Below are positions 25,052 through 34,318 of a stretch of DNA of 64,000 nt, piece by piece; positions within the stretch are counted from its first letter, which is position 1, and each line of letters opens with the position of its first letter. The translations under genes and the position numbers were made by a program. A model generated the notes under the pieces. The model saw only the letters and a program-made list of their open reading frames with translations. It did not search any database and was not told where the DNA came from. The stretch is from assembly GCF_900103735.1 (NCBI RefSeq), contig NZ_FMXE01000006.1, forward strand, positions 146,163 to 210,162, in the 5' to 3' direction. Source of the stretch: Algoriphagus alkaliphilus. GTDB taxonomy: Bacteria > Bacteroidota > Bacteroidia > Cytophagales > Cyclobacteriaceae.

Positions 25052-26341
25052 TCACGAATTCATCAACTCCTCAATCTCTCCCGCCTCAATCGGGATATTG
25101 CGCATCAGGTCCAAGAATCCGTTTTCTTGGATCACAATATTGTTTTCCAATCGAATCCCGATTCCCTCTGCAGGTATGTAAATCCCAGGTTCTACGGTAA
25201 ACACCATTCCCGGTGTGATTGGATTATACATTGTTCCCACGTCATGCACATCCAAACCCAAATGATGGGAAGTCCCATGCATAAAGTACTTTTTGTAAGC
25301 TGGCAAAGCAGGATCCTGATTTTGAATATCAGTTTGATCGATCAAGCCTAATCCGATTAATTCCGACTGCATAATCAAGCCAACTTCCTTATGATAATCC
25401 TGAATATTGGTGCTTGGTCTTAAAATATTTGAAGCCTCACGCTGAACACGTAATACAGCATCGTAAACAGCTCGCTGCCTTGTCGAAAATCGCCCGCTGA
25501 CAGGAATGGTTCGAGTCATGTCAGCATTGTAGTTTCCATATTCCGCTCCTACGTCCATAAGAAGCATTTCTCCATCGAGACAAGCTTTGCTGTTTTCGAT
25601 GTAATGAAGTACACAGGCAGAGGCACCGGAAGCGATGATCGGTTCGTAGGCGAAACCCTTACTTCTGTTTCTTACAAACTCATGTAGAAATTCTGCCTCG
25701 ATTTCATATTCGGTCACACCCGGTTTGACGAAAGAAAGAATCCTTCTGAAACCTTTCTCTGTAATGTCACAGGCGATTTGGAGCTGATCAATTTCCCCTT
25801 TTTCCTTTTTCCCACGAAGCTCATGCATGATCGGTGCCGCCCGGTCAAAGACGTGCAGCGGAAACTTCTCCTTACAAGCTTTGATAAATCGAGCATCCCG
25901 AGTTTCTACAACGACTCCCGCTCGAAGGTGCTCATTGGTATTCAGATAAATCCGCTCAGAAAGAGAAACGACTGTATTCAAGACCTGATCAAAATTCGAA
26001 AGCCATTGAATATTTTTAATTCCTGACGCCGCTTCAGCCTCTTCTTTGGTGTACTTATGTCCTTCCCAGACAGCAATCAACTCATTCGTTTCTCTCAGAA
26101 AAAGCACTTCCCGCATTGCAGGATTTGGACAATCAGGCGCAATCAATAAGATGGTTTCCTCCTGAGCTATCCCAGACAAATAAAACAGGTCATTGTTTTG
26201 GCGAAATTTCATCGTGCCGTCAGCATTAGTCGGCATGATGTCGTTGGAATTAAAAATTGCTACTGAGTTTTTTGCCAATTTTGCAGCGAACTTTGCACGG
26301 TTACGGATATAGAGATCTTTTGGTAATGGAGAATATTTCAT
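25052..26341 (-). CDS. pepP: Xaa-Pro aminopeptidase (M24B, aminopeptidase P)
   Basis: A cytosolic dinuclear metallopeptidase removing N-terminal residues before proline; 429 residues. The N-terminal creatinase-like domain is about residues 1-170 and the pita-bread catalytic domain follows. Metal ligands are visible in LLMDVGAEYGNYNADMTRTI (two Asp), FMHGTSHHLGLDVHD (His), TVEPGIYIP (Glu) and GIRLENNIV (Glu). No signal peptide. Monocistronic, divergent from the M16 peptidase gene. Confidence 0.93.
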   Translation of the reverse strand: MKYSPLPKDLYIRNRAKFAAKLAKNSVAIFNSNDIMPTNADGTMKFRQNNDLFYLSGIAQEETILLIAPDCPNPAMREVLFLRETNELIAVWEGHKYTKEEAEAASGIKNIQWLSNFDQVLNTVVSLSERIYLNTNEHLRAGVVVETRDARFIKACKEKFPLHVFDRAAPIMHELRGKKEKGEIDQLQIACDITEKGFRRILSFVKPGVTEYEIEAEFLHEFVRNRSKGFAYEPIIASGASACVLHYIENSKACLDGEMLLMDVGAEYGNYNADMTRTIPVSGRFSTRQRAVYDAVLRVQREASNILRPSTNIQDYHKEVGLIMQSELIGLGLIDQTDIQNQDPALPAYKKYFMHGTSHHLGLDVHDVGTMYNPITPGMVFTVEPGIYIPAEGIGIRLENNIVIQENGFLDLMRNIPIEAGEIEELMNS

Positions 26342-26474
26342 TAGTCTGTGGAGAATATTTCTATCAATTATTTTCAGCCTAAAGTTAACAATTCACACCT
26401 TTCCTGAATTAAATTCCCATCATTACAGTTTTAGCATTTATGTGTATTTTCCGAAGAGGAGACAGATTAACAGC

Positions 26475-27704
26475 ATGCAGTTAAATATCAAAGAACTATC
26501 CAACGGGATTCGTATTGTTCATCAGCAAGTTACACACACACGAGTGGTTCACTGTGGCTTTATCTTGAATATAGGAAGCAGAGATGAGGATAAGGAATTG
26601 GAGGGATTAGCGCACTTCTGGGAACACATGGCCTTCAAGGGCACCCACAAGCGTAAAACATTCCACATCATCAACCGTCTCGAATCACTCGGTGGAGAAT
26701 TGAATGCCTATACCACTAAGGAAAAAGTCTGCTTTTACGCCTCAATTCTAAAAGAACATTACAACAAGGCGGCTGAATTACTTTTTGACATTACGTTCAA
26801 CAGTACTTTCCCTGCCAAGCAAATCGAAAAAGAACGTCAGGTGATCCTGGAAGAAATGGCGATGTACCGGGATTCTCCGGATGATTCAATTCAGGATGAA
26901 CTGGACGAGTTGGTATTTGAAAATCACGCCTTGGGCAGAAATATTCTTGGCACAGAGGATACCGTATCCAGATTTTCCCAGCAGGATTTCTTCGAATTCA
27001 TTTCCTCCCGATTGGACACTTCCGAAATCGTGTTTTCGGTAGTTGGAAATATCACGTTTGAGAAGGCCCTAAAAGGAATTGAAGGAGCTTTAAATGAAAT
27101 CAAGCCAAAGCACACTTTGTATGTAAGAAGCGGATTTCATGATTACCATCCTAAGCGAAAAACTGTCAAGCGGGATGTCACCCAGTCCCTTTGCGCCATC
27201 GGTCGACCTGCCTATTCACTTCATGACCCAAATCGGTTCAAGCTTTACCTCCTGAATAATATCCTCGGTGGACCCACGATGAACAGCCGTCTGAATCTTT
27301 CCCTGCGGGAAAATCACGGATACGTGTATAGCATTGAGTCAAGTTATCAGGCCTTTTCAGACACTGGATTCTTTGGCATTTTCTTTGGCACCGAAGAAAA
27401 GACGCTCAAAAAATCCCTGACCATTGTTCATCGGGAAATGGAGAAGCTCCGAAACAAAAAACTCGGATACATACAACTTCACATGGCCAAGGAACAAGCC
27501 ATCGGGCAGATGGCAATGGCTGAGGAAAACTATGCTGCACTCATGTTGGTCTATGGCAAAAGCCTGATCGATCATGGAAAAATCGATCCTTTGGATTTGA
27601 TCTTTGAAAAAATACGATCGACTACGGCTGAAGAAATTCAGGAGATCGCACAGGATATTTTCAGTCCTGAGCAGCTCAGTTATTTGATTTATACCCCAAA
27701 TTAA
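26475..27704 (+). CDS. M16 family zinc peptidase
   Basis: A pitrilysin/processing-peptidase-like protein of 409 residues with the inverted zinc motif HFWEH (about residues 47-51) and the downstream Glu in EKERQVILEEMAMY. The C-terminal half contains the FGIFFGTEEK and RLNLSLRENHGYVYSIES blocks. I chose ATG at 26475 (MQLNIKELSNG); an upstream GTG at 26442 adds 11 residues without homology. It has no signal peptide, so it probably acts in the cytosol. The O-methyltransferase gene starts 3 bp after its stop. Confidence 0.9.
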   Translation: MQLNIKELSNGIRIVHQQVTHTRVVHCGFILNIGSRDEDKELEGLAHFWEHMAFKGTHKRKTFHIINRLESLGGELNAYTTKEKVCFYASILKEHYNKAAELLFDITFNSTFPAKQIEKERQVILEEMAMYRDSPDDSIQDELDELVFENHALGRNILGTEDTVSRFSQQDFFEFISSRLDTSEIVFSVVGNITFEKALKGIEGALNEIKPKHTLYVRSGFHDYHPKRKTVKRDVTQSLCAIGRPAYSLHDPNRFKLYLLNNILGGPTMNSRLNLSLRENHGYVYSIESSYQAFSDTGFFGIFFGTEEKTLKKSLTIVHREMEKLRNKKLGYIQLHMAKEQAIGQMAMAEENYAALMLVYGKSLIDHGKIDPLDLIFEKIRSTTAEEIQEIAQDIFSPEQLSYLIYTPN

Positions 27705-27707
27705 AAA

Positions 27708-28352
27708 ATGGAATTTATTGACCCGGCACTTCTGGCATATTGTGAATCGATCACCAGTTCTGAAGATCCGCTTTTGAAGAAAATCACCCGGGAGACTCAG
27801 TCCAAAGTCCTGATGCCCCGCATGATATCAGGGCATCTGCAGGGAAAGATGCTGGAGCTTTTCGCAAAAATGCTCAGCCCAAAGACAATTCTGGAAATTG
27901 GCACCTATACCGGCTATTCGGGGATTTGTCTGGCGAGAGGACTAAAATCCGGAGGAAAATTGATCACCTTAGATATCAATGATGAGCTAGAGTCGATGGT
28001 GAGGGGGTTTTTCGAAGAAAGTGGACTGGCAGATCAAATCGATTATCGATTGGGAAATGCCCGGGAAATCATCCCCACTTTAGATGGCCCATTTGACATG
28101 GTGTTCATTGACGCCGACAAGTTTTATTATTCGGAATATTTCGATTTGATCATTGACAAAGTCCCAAGTGGGGGAATCATTTTGGCTGACAATGTGCTTT
28201 GGTCAGGAAAAATCCTCGTCGAAGAGGGACAGAAAATAGATAAAGACACCAGGGCTCTATTAGCGTTCAACCAAAAAATACAGGACGATCCTAGGGTTGA
28301 AAATATCCTGCTTCCCATCCGGGACGGAGTACTCATGGCCAGAAAACTCTGA
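27708..28352 (+). CDS. Class I SAM-dependent O-methyltransferase
   Basis: A 214-residue enzyme of the catechol/caffeoyl-CoA-type O-methyltransferase family (Methyltransf_3). The SAM-binding motif is ILEIGTYTGYSGICLARGL; the metal and SAM site is DMVFIDADKFYYSEYFDLI; the post-motif block is GGIILADNVLWSGKI. Substrate unknown. It is closely coupled to the M16 gene (3-bp gap). Confidence 0.92.
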   Translation: MEFIDPALLAYCESITSSEDPLLKKITRETQSKVLMPRMISGHLQGKMLELFAKMLSPKTILEIGTYTGYSGICLARGLKSGGKLITLDINDELESMVRGFFEESGLADQIDYRLGNAREIIPTLDGPFDMVFIDADKFYYSEYFDLIIDKVPSGGIILADNVLWSGKILVEEGQKIDKDTRALLAFNQKIQDDPRVENILLPIRDGVLMARKL

Positions 28353-28413
28353 TTGCTGCAAAAAGGGAATCATTTTTGCATAATAGGGGTAAATAAAACG
28401 AAAGACCCTTTCG

Positions 28414-29991
28414 ATGAAATTCCTGCAATTCACACTGTTATCCTTTTTTTTCTTAATGCTCTGTACGCACTCGCTACTTGCTCAGATTCCACAAGTTCCT
28501 GCACAACTTGAATTTGCAGACTTGACTGTAAAGATTACCCCGCAAGCGCAACGCGAAATCCAATTGGACGTGGATGCTCAATACCGCAATCCAACCTATT
28601 TCAAAGTAAAACAAGACCGAATCAACCTCTATATGCCCATAGTGGAGCGCGAGTTGAAAAGTCTGGGTGTCCCGGAGGACTTAAAGTACCTTGTGATCCA
28701 GGAAAGCGGGTTGATACCTGATGCCGTTTCAACTTCAAATGCGGTTGGCTTTTGGCAGTTCAAGCAAGGTACGGCAGAGGAGGTAGGACTTCGGGTAGAT
28801 GCACAGGTAGACGATCGCAAAAACATAGCAACCTCCTCCCGTGGGGCTGCTCTATATCTCAGAAAGCACAATAGTTCTCTCGACAACTGGATGACGGCGT
28901 TGGTTTCTTATCAAATGGGGCTAGGTGGAGCAAAAGCCTACTTCGGAAATCAGTATTCAGGGAAGAAAGTCATTGAAGTCGATCGCAATACGCATTGGTA
29001 TTTCAAAAAATTTCTGGCACATAAAATAGCCTTTGAGAATCAAATTGGAATGTTCGTTTCCAACCGACAGTTAGTAGAAATGAAAGTACAGGGACCAGTC
29101 ACTTTGGCCACACTTTCCAAGCGATTAGGCGTAAGTGAAGAACATCTCAGGGAGTACAATAAATGGGCTGGAAACGGAAAAGTGCCAGCGGGAACATTTA
29201 CGGTTTTTTACATTAAAGCAGGAAGTCTTCCGATGGAACCTGCCATAAGCAAATCGGAGGATACCCCTCAGAAAACACCCGTTTACACAGCTGCTGAAAA
29301 AAATTCTCCTGTCTATAAACAGGCAAATTCTTATCCGAGAATTTCGGGAAATACCACTAATGCAAACCAGCCGAACCAAATAACAGTCAATGAATTAGAT
29401 GGTGTATTAGCTGCAAAAAGTACTTCTCCAGATAAATTTTCGGAGGAAATAGGATTAAAGGAGAAAAAATTCCTTCGTCTGAACGACATGAATTCAGATG
29501 AGCGAATCGAAACCGGTAAATACTATTATACCGAAAAGAAAAAAACCAGTGCGGAAGTTGAAAATCACTTGGTATTGCCGGGAGAAACACTTTGGTCCAT
29601 TTCACAAAAATACGGCGTTCGGCTAGCCTCACTGAAGTCCAAAAACCGGATCAGAAAAGATGCTGACTTAAAAGCAGGAATGCTTCTGAATCTACGCGAA
29701 CCCAGAAAACGCGGGGAAGCTATTCCAATCATCCCGATCGCTCAGCCAGCACCGCAAACAAGAACTGTAATTGCCACCACAGCACCTGGACAGATGGTGC
29801 CGGAGCCACAGCCGGAAAAGCCATCCGTAAATAAACCAGAACGGATTACTCATACCGTTGCTCAAGGAGAAACACTTTTTGCTATTTCCAGAAAGTACGG
29901 AGTTTCCGTTGAAAATCTGAAATCATGGAATAGTATTGGTAGCCAAAACATCATCAGTGTAGGTCAAAAATTGGTTATCTTAAAACCCTGA
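28414..29991 (+). CDS. LysM lytic transglycosylase (MltD-like)
   Basis: An exported 525-residue murein hydrolase. It has a signal peptide (about residues 1-23, ending LLAQ), then a lytic transglycosylase SLT domain (about 60-215) with catalytic Glu in YLVIQESGLIP and downstream SNAVGFWQFKQGTA. Next comes a diverged LysM-like segment (about 225-270), a low-complexity linker, and two clear LysM repeats (about 385-430, LPGETLWSISQKYG; about 480-525, AQGETLFAISRKYG). It cuts glycan strands in the periplasm. The DUF3078 gene follows after 23 bp. Confidence 0.92.
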   Translation: MKFLQFTLLSFFFLMLCTHSLLAQIPQVPAQLEFADLTVKITPQAQREIQLDVDAQYRNPTYFKVKQDRINLYMPIVERELKSLGVPEDLKYLVIQESGLIPDAVSTSNAVGFWQFKQGTAEEVGLRVDAQVDDRKNIATSSRGAALYLRKHNSSLDNWMTALVSYQMGLGGAKAYFGNQYSGKKVIEVDRNTHWYFKKFLAHKIAFENQIGMFVSNRQLVEMKVQGPVTLATLSKRLGVSEEHLREYNKWAGNGKVPAGTFTVFYIKAGSLPMEPAISKSEDTPQKTPVYTAAEKNSPVYKQANSYPRISGNTTNANQPNQITVNELDGVLAAKSTSPDKFSEEIGLKEKKFLRLNDMNSDERIETGKYYYTEKKKTSAEVENHLVLPGETLWSISQKYGVRLASLKSKNRIRKDADLKAGMLLNLREPRKRGEAIPIIPIAQPAPQTRTVIATTAPGQMVPEPQPEKPSVNKPERITHTVAQGETLFAISRKYGVSVENLKSWNSIGSQNIISVGQKLVILKP

Positions 29992-30014
29992 TCAGTTCGT
30001 CAAAATTCCCATTA

Positions 30015-31007
30015 ATGCTAAGAAATCTTCATTTAACAGGAATCCTATTTTTTATTCTGAGCCTTTCTGCTGTTGCTCAGGATAGATTAATCATTCCCGA
30101 CACAGTGTTGATCAATGGAGACACCTTACTGATGCTTGGGGATTCGATTTTGGTCAATGAACCGGTCAAGGAGGTTTTCTGGAAAACCGGCGGAAATTAT
30201 AATCTCAATATTCAACAAGTCACCCTCAGCAATTGGGCAGCCGGAGGAACAAGTTCATTTGCTCTAAATTCGGGTTTTGCATTGTTTGCCAACTACAAGA
30301 AAGACAACAAAGTTTGGGACACGCAACTAAATGTAAACTTGGGATTTAACCGTCAGGGGGAGCGGGATTTCGAAACGAGAAAATCAAACGATAACTTCGT
30401 TTTCGTCAGTAATTATGGACGGCAACTCTCTGATGTGTTGTATTTGACCACACAGTTGGATGCAAGGACTCAGCTATTGGCAGGATTTAGATATTCCCGC
30501 CCACCGGGAAGTGAATTTGAAATACGTACTAAAATTTCGGACCTTCTTTCTCCCGGATACCTGCAATCTTCCACCGGTCTGAACTATAGGAAAACCTATC
30601 AAAACAAAAGCCGATTTTCAGTTATCCTTTCTCCATTCACCGGCCGGTTTACAATCGTTTTGAATGACTCTCTCAGTCGGGTTGGCGCATTTGGTGTGAC
30701 ACCGGGAGAAAATGTACGGGCGGAAGCAGGGATGTCTTTTGCCGCAGGAGTGGCGGATTTTGTATTGATGGAAAATGTGACTTGGAAAGCTGATCTTAAT
30801 CTCTTCTCCAATTATGAGCGATTTGGCAATCTGGTAGTAAATTTCAATTCGATCATTAGACTTAAGGTGAATAAATACATATCCACCCGTATTGAAACTG
30901 CACTTATTTACGATGAAGAGGTTTTTGTCAGGCAGGATGATGGCACTTCAAAACAGGCAATTCAACTTCAAAATCTGATCAATTTTGGGATTTCATTGGA
31001 TTTTTAA
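30015..31007 (+). CDS. DUF3078 domain outer-membrane-type protein
   Basis: A 330-residue exported protein. Signal peptide residues 1-21 end in SAVAQ. The DUF3078 domain follows: VFWKTGGNYNLNIQQVTLSN, WAAGGTSSFALNSG, and an alternating, aromatic-ended strand pattern (NDNFVFVSNYGRQL, STGLNYRKTYQNKSRFSVIL) finishing with an aromatic C-terminus (INFGISLDF). This is the pattern of an outer-membrane beta-barrel. No function is known. Its stop overlaps the convergent dnaX stop by 4 bp. Confidence 0.82.
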   Translation: MLRNLHLTGILFFILSLSAVAQDRLIIPDTVLINGDTLLMLGDSILVNEPVKEVFWKTGGNYNLNIQQVTLSNWAAGGTSSFALNSGFALFANYKKDNKVWDTQLNVNLGFNRQGERDFETRKSNDNFVFVSNYGRQLSDVLYLTTQLDARTQLLAGFRYSRPPGSEFEIRTKISDLLSPGYLQSSTGLNYRKTYQNKSRFSVILSPFTGRFTIVLNDSLSRVGAFGVTPGENVRAEAGMSFAAGVADFVLMENVTWKADLNLFSNYERFGNLVVNFNSIIRLKVNKYISTRIETALIYDEEVFVRQDDGTSKQAIQLQNLINFGISLDF

Positions 31008-31603
31008 AAATCTGCCTCCAACCCAAACTTTTGCTGAAGCTCTGCCAGTGCAGGATATTTTTCCCTTAAATAATTGAATTTGTCAGTGTTGGTATAAAGT
31101 TTTGGGACGCCGCCTTCTACCTCTTCTTTTACTTCCACAGTGATCAAAACGCGATCAGCTCCTGTGAATTGACGGATTAATCCGACCAACTCCGATTTCA
31201 TTTTACCTGCAATTTCCTCCTGCATGTGCCCAACTACCTCGAGTACTACTTCTCCACCGTCAAGAACTCTGATTTCCTGATCCAGGATTGCCAACTCAAA
31301 ATTCTTGTCACTTTTTTTGAAATGCTCCCGAATTGACACAACATGTGCATCGAACAGCAGTTGTGTCAAGGGGACTGAAGTCCCAATCGGCTTAACTTCT
31401 ATTTTTTCCTGACTTTTACGTTCGGCAGCTTCCTCTGTCAGTCTAGCCTTGTCATCCACCAATTTTTTGGTTTGGGATAGACTGGTTGGAATCGAAATAG
31501 TGGTCTTTAAAGGAGTTTTTTTCGCAGTTGAAAAATCAGCAGGAATTATGGCCTGAATTGATGCAGGTTCTGGATTTTCAGCCTCTTCTTGTTTACTCAG
31601 GCT
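31004..31603 (-). CDS. dnaX: DnaX tau-specific C-terminal part, read in the -1 frame
   Basis: If the ribosome or polymerase slips by -1 on the A10 run, reading continues in this frame without a stop for 199 codons. It begins SLSKQEEAENPEPASIQ and ends KFGLEADF. This is a Pro/Ser/Glu/Lys linker followed by a compact domain (about the last 125 residues, PIGTSVPLTQLLFDAHVVSI onward), as expected for the tau tail that contacts the polymerase. There is no good internal start before TTG at 31462. I therefore read it as the second half of dnaX and not as a separate gene. Confidence 0.72.
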   Translation of the reverse strand, partial: SLSKQEEAENPEPASIQAIIPADFSTAKKTPLKTTISIPTSLSQTKKLVDDKARLTEEAAERKSQEKIEVKPIGTSVPLTQLLFDAHVVSIREHFKKSDKNFELAILDQEIRVLDGGEVVLEVVGHMQEEIAGKMKSELVGLIRQFTGADRVLITVEVKEEVEGGVPKLYTNTDKFNYLREKYPALAELQQKFGLEADF

Positions 31604-32739
31604 TTTTTTTTTGCTTCAGCATTGGATAGTGTCGCCAGTCGAAAGGCTTGCGGAAGTTTTGCCATTTTCATTAGGGCCAGTTCTACATGCAATCGTTGAT
31701 TTTTACTGGCCTTATAATGGATATCGCACTGGTTTGCCATGTTTAGGGCAGAAAGCAAAAAAGAAACGGAGGATTTTTGAGTTTGGAGGATGTACCTTTC
31801 TTTGGCGCTTTCAGATACTTGAAGTAGTTCTACTGTAGCCTCATCTTTGACAACCAGCAAATCCCTGAAGTGCTCGCTCAATCCCACTATGAAGTTGTGA
31901 CCGTCAAAACCCTTCTTCAGGATTTCATCAAAAATCAAAAGTGTTGCGGACAAGTCCTCTGCCAACAATGCATCCACAACTTTAAAGTAATAGTCATAAT
32001 CGAGAATGTTCAGGTTCTCGATAGTTTCCTTGTAGGTGACTTTTTTGCCGGCAGAATAGGTGACAATTAAGTCGAAAATAGAAAGCGCGTCCCGCAATGC
32101 ACCATCCGCCTTGGTGGCTATCAGGCGCAGGGCTTCGTCTTCATAATCGACCTTTTCTTTCTCGGCAATCTCTCTCAAATGCTCGGCTATGTGCTTAATC
32201 TGAATTCGGTTGAAATCAAAAATTTGACAGCGAGACAGGATCGTGGGGATAATTTTGTGTTTTTCGGTCGTAGCCAAAATAAAGATGGCATACTTCGGGG
32301 GTTCTTCAAGGGTCTTTAAAAAGGCATTGAAGGCCGCAGTCGAAAGCATGTGAACTTCGTCAATGATATAGACTTTGTATTGGCCCTTTTGAGGCGCATA
32401 ACGAACCTGATCGACAAGGTTACGGATATCATCTACCGAGTTGTTGGAGGCGGCATCAAGCTCGTAAATATTGAAAGAAGCATTATTCTGGAAGGAAACG
32501 CAAGAATCACATTTGCCGCAAGCCTCGTTATTGGTGACATTTTCACAATTGATCGTCTTGGCAAGAATCCGGGCACAGGTGGTCTTGCCCACACCACGAG
32601 GTCCGCAAAAGAGAAATGCCTGTGCGAGGTGATTGTTTTTGATCGCATTCTGAAGCGTAGTGGTGATGTGCTGTTGCCCCACTACACTTTTGAAATCAGC
32701 CGGTCTGTATTTTCTTGCCGAGACGACGAAGTTTTCCAT
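31597..32739 (-). CDS. dnaX: DNA polymerase III clamp-loader subunit gamma/tau (gamma form)
   Basis: ATPase of the clamp loader, 380 residues when read without slippage. AAA+ features: Walker A FCGPRGVGKTTCARILAKT, zinc-binding cysteines CENVTNNEACGKCDSC, Walker B VYIIDEVHMLS, sensor 1 FILATTEKHKIIPTILSRC, then domain III up to about residue 360. The frame stops right after an A10 run (ending KKKA), leaving a gamma-like product. The tau tail lies in the -1 frame. No other replication gene is adjacent. Confidence 0.95.
   Translation of the reverse strand: MENFVVSARKYRPADFKSVVGQQHITTTLQNAIKNNHLAQAFLFCGPRGVGKTTCARILAKTINCENVTNNEACGKCDSCVSFQNNASFNIYELDAASNNSVDDIRNLVDQVRYAPQKGQYKVYIIDEVHMLSTAAFNAFLKTLEEPPKYAIFILATTEKHKIIPTILSRCQIFDFNRIQIKHIAEHLREIAEKEKVDYEDEALRLIATKADGALRDALSIFDLIVTYSAGKKVTYKETIENLNILDYDYYFKVVDALLAEDLSATLLIFDEILKKGFDGHNFIVGLSEHFRDLLVVKDEATVELLQVSESAKERYILQTQKSSVSFLLSALNMANQCDIHYKASKNQRLHVELALMKMAKLPQAFRLATLSNAEAKKKA
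31602..31620 (-). other. A10 slippery run in dnaX
   Basis: On the minus strand the codons GCA AAA AAA AAA GCC TGA give ten A residues (31603-31612) and an in-frame stop two codons later. A possible stem AGCCT/AGGCT with a 14-nt loop follows at once. The -1 frame joins the long downstream frame. An A-run of this kind is a known site for programmed frameshifting (E. coli dnaX) or transcriptional slippage (Thermus dnaX). Confidence 0.75.
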
Positions 32740-33042
32740 TGCTGCAAGATATAAAAAAGTGGATATTCCGGCGACCAGAAAAAGAGGCTTTTGGAAAGTT
32801 TTTAGATAAGGATTTGATTTTAAATGGGATTGGAAAATTGAAAAATTGAAATATTGGAAAATTTTGGGAGGAAGGGATTTTAATTCATTATTCGATGTTC
32901 AGCGTTTGATATTCGATTTTTAGTTAAAACCATGAAAATTGATTGAGGTCAAATGAGCCTTTCAAGTTGAAGATTTACCTAATGAACCCGTAAATCGTAT
33001 TTCGTACTTCGTAAATTTTCAAACATTGAACCAAATTTGAAT
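32740..33042. other. AT-rich gap before tmRNA
   Basis: Gene-free. It contains simple-sequence patches: ATTGGAAAATTGAAAAATTG-like words at about 32828-32866, ATTCGAT twice at about 32889-32920, and CGTAAAT/CGTATTTCGTACTTCGTAAA at about 32990-33017. Nothing else is recognisable. Confidence 0.45.
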
Positions 33043-33050
33043 TACTTTTG
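33043..33050 (+). promoter_or_regulatory. Probable -7 element of ssrA
   Basis: TACTTTTG matches the Bacteroidota -7 consensus 15 bp before mature tmRNA. I do not see a well-placed -33 TTTG. Confidence 0.45.
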
Positions 33051-33065
33051 TCATCCCAACAAAAT

Positions 33066-33464
33066 GGGGCTGACCGGTTTTGACAGTAAGTGTAAAGATC
33101 GGGCTCGCATGCAGGCTGGAGTATGTACGGCCTTAAAAGATTCATACGAACGATAAATGGCGAAACTTCTTACGCCATGGCTGCTTAATCTAACCTCTTA
33201 GGATAGATCGCTTAAAGGGTTGAGTCACGAGAGTGATTCCCCAGCCACATCCCTCCGCCCCCCGTCCTTTCGGGGTGGATCAAGGGGTGTCGACTTGATC
33301 GGACTGCTGCCTGTGATGCTATTAAGCAGGCCTAAGACCAATAGCTAAGTCAGCGTGAGGTGTGTCATCCAGCATATTCTGATCGAAAAAACAACAGGTG
33401 ACTAAGCATGTAGACGGTACGGTGTTTCCTTATCTGGACGCGAGTTCGAATCTCGCCAGCTCCA
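33066..33464 (+). ncRNA. ssrA: Transfer-messenger RNA (tmRNA)
   Basis: A 399-nt one-piece tmRNA for ribosome rescue. The 5' end GGGGCTG (33066-33072) pairs with CAGCTCC (33457-33463), with discriminator A33464; the T-arm GAGTTCGAATCTC is intact and CCA is not encoded. The tag frame at 33159-33188 reads GGC GAA ACT TCT TAC GCC ATG GCT GCT TAA, giving GETSYAMAA, close to the GE..YA.AA tags of Bacteroidota. Pseudoknot-rich sequence fills the middle. Confidence 0.96.
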
Positions 33465-33465
33465 C

Positions 33466-33503
33466 AAAAAAGCCTCTCGGATAATTCTGAGAGGTTTTTT
33501 TAT
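33466..33503 (+). terminator. ssrA terminator
   Basis: CCTCTC (33473-33478) pairs with GAGAGG (33489-33494), followed by seven T residues. The right arm plus T run (17 bp, 33484-33500) is repeated at 34414-34430. Confidence 0.85.
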
Positions 33504-33517
33504 TGATTTCAATGATT

Positions 33518-34261
33518 TTACCTCCCTAAAATCCTCACCAGCTCTTCATTGACATAATACACCTCTTTGCCATCTTTTTTAGGCGAGAGAATTCCCGCAT
33601 CTGACAGTTCAGCGAAGTATTTGGTCAGCGTGGTTCTAGAATTTACCTCCAACAATTCTCCCAAAAACTTGGCTTTCAGGTACGGTTGCGAAAAAATCAA
33701 TTCATTGACTTCTTTGGAATACCACTTGATTTTGCTTTTCCCATAGTCAAGCGTGGCTTCCATTTGATTAAAAATCCCTTCTACCAATTCTTGTGTGAGG
33801 ATCGACGTGTTTTCCACGGCATCCAACATATATAGAATCCAACTTTTCCAATCTCCCCGCTGGGTAACTCCAGCTAAGTGATAGTAATAGTCTTCCTTGT
33901 GAACTATGATATATTTTGAAAGGTAAAGAACAGGGACATTCAGCAACTTCTCCTGCACCAGATACAGTAGATTCAGAATACGACCTGTCCTCCCATTTCC
34001 GTCCGAAAATGGGTGAATGGCCTCAAATTGGTAGTGGGAAATGCACATTTTTAGTAGTGGATCTGTCGAGAACTGTTCGCTATCATTCAAATAGGTCAGC
34101 CAATTCATCATCAAATCTTGTAGTAGCTTTTCTCCTCTTGGAGGAGTATAAATAGTCTCTCCGGATCGAAATTCACTATTTCCCCTTTTTATAATCGTCT
34201 GAGAAGCCGGCGATCGGAATCCTGAATTGGTATTTTTGACCGCGAAATGGACACTTTTTGC
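33518..34261 (-). pseudogene. Fic-domain protein, N-terminally truncated
   Basis: The frame is open from 34261 (just after an in-frame TAG) to the stop at 33518, 247 codons, but has no ATG before a TTG-ATG-ATG cluster at 34114-34106. The translated upstream part (FRSGETIYTPPRGEKLL) is normal Fic sequence, so the gene has lost its start and N-terminal region. The AMP-transfer motif HPFSDGNGRTGR is intact, and a winged-helix-like C-terminus (NSRTTLTKYFAELSDAGIL) follows. Typical relatives are about 370 residues. A shortened protein from TTG 34114 (198 residues) is possible but would start inside the Fic fold. It sits right behind ssrA, in likely inserted DNA. Confidence 0.72.
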
Positions 34262-34318
34262 CTACGTGTCCAGATTATTAAAAAAAAATGGACGCATCTT
34301 GAAAGGGTATCCAGATTA
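34245..34318. repeat. Two diverged 33-bp tandem units
   Basis: AAATGGAC...TCCAGATTA occurs at 34245-34278 and again, diverged, at 34286-34318. It lies where the Fic gene loses its 5' end, so it may mark a rearrangement joint. Confidence 0.5.

Noticed and set aside
31004..31462. Separate 152-residue gene downstream of dnaX
   Set aside because: Its only start is a TTG, and the same frame continues upstream without a stop to the A10 run; it is better read as the tau tail.
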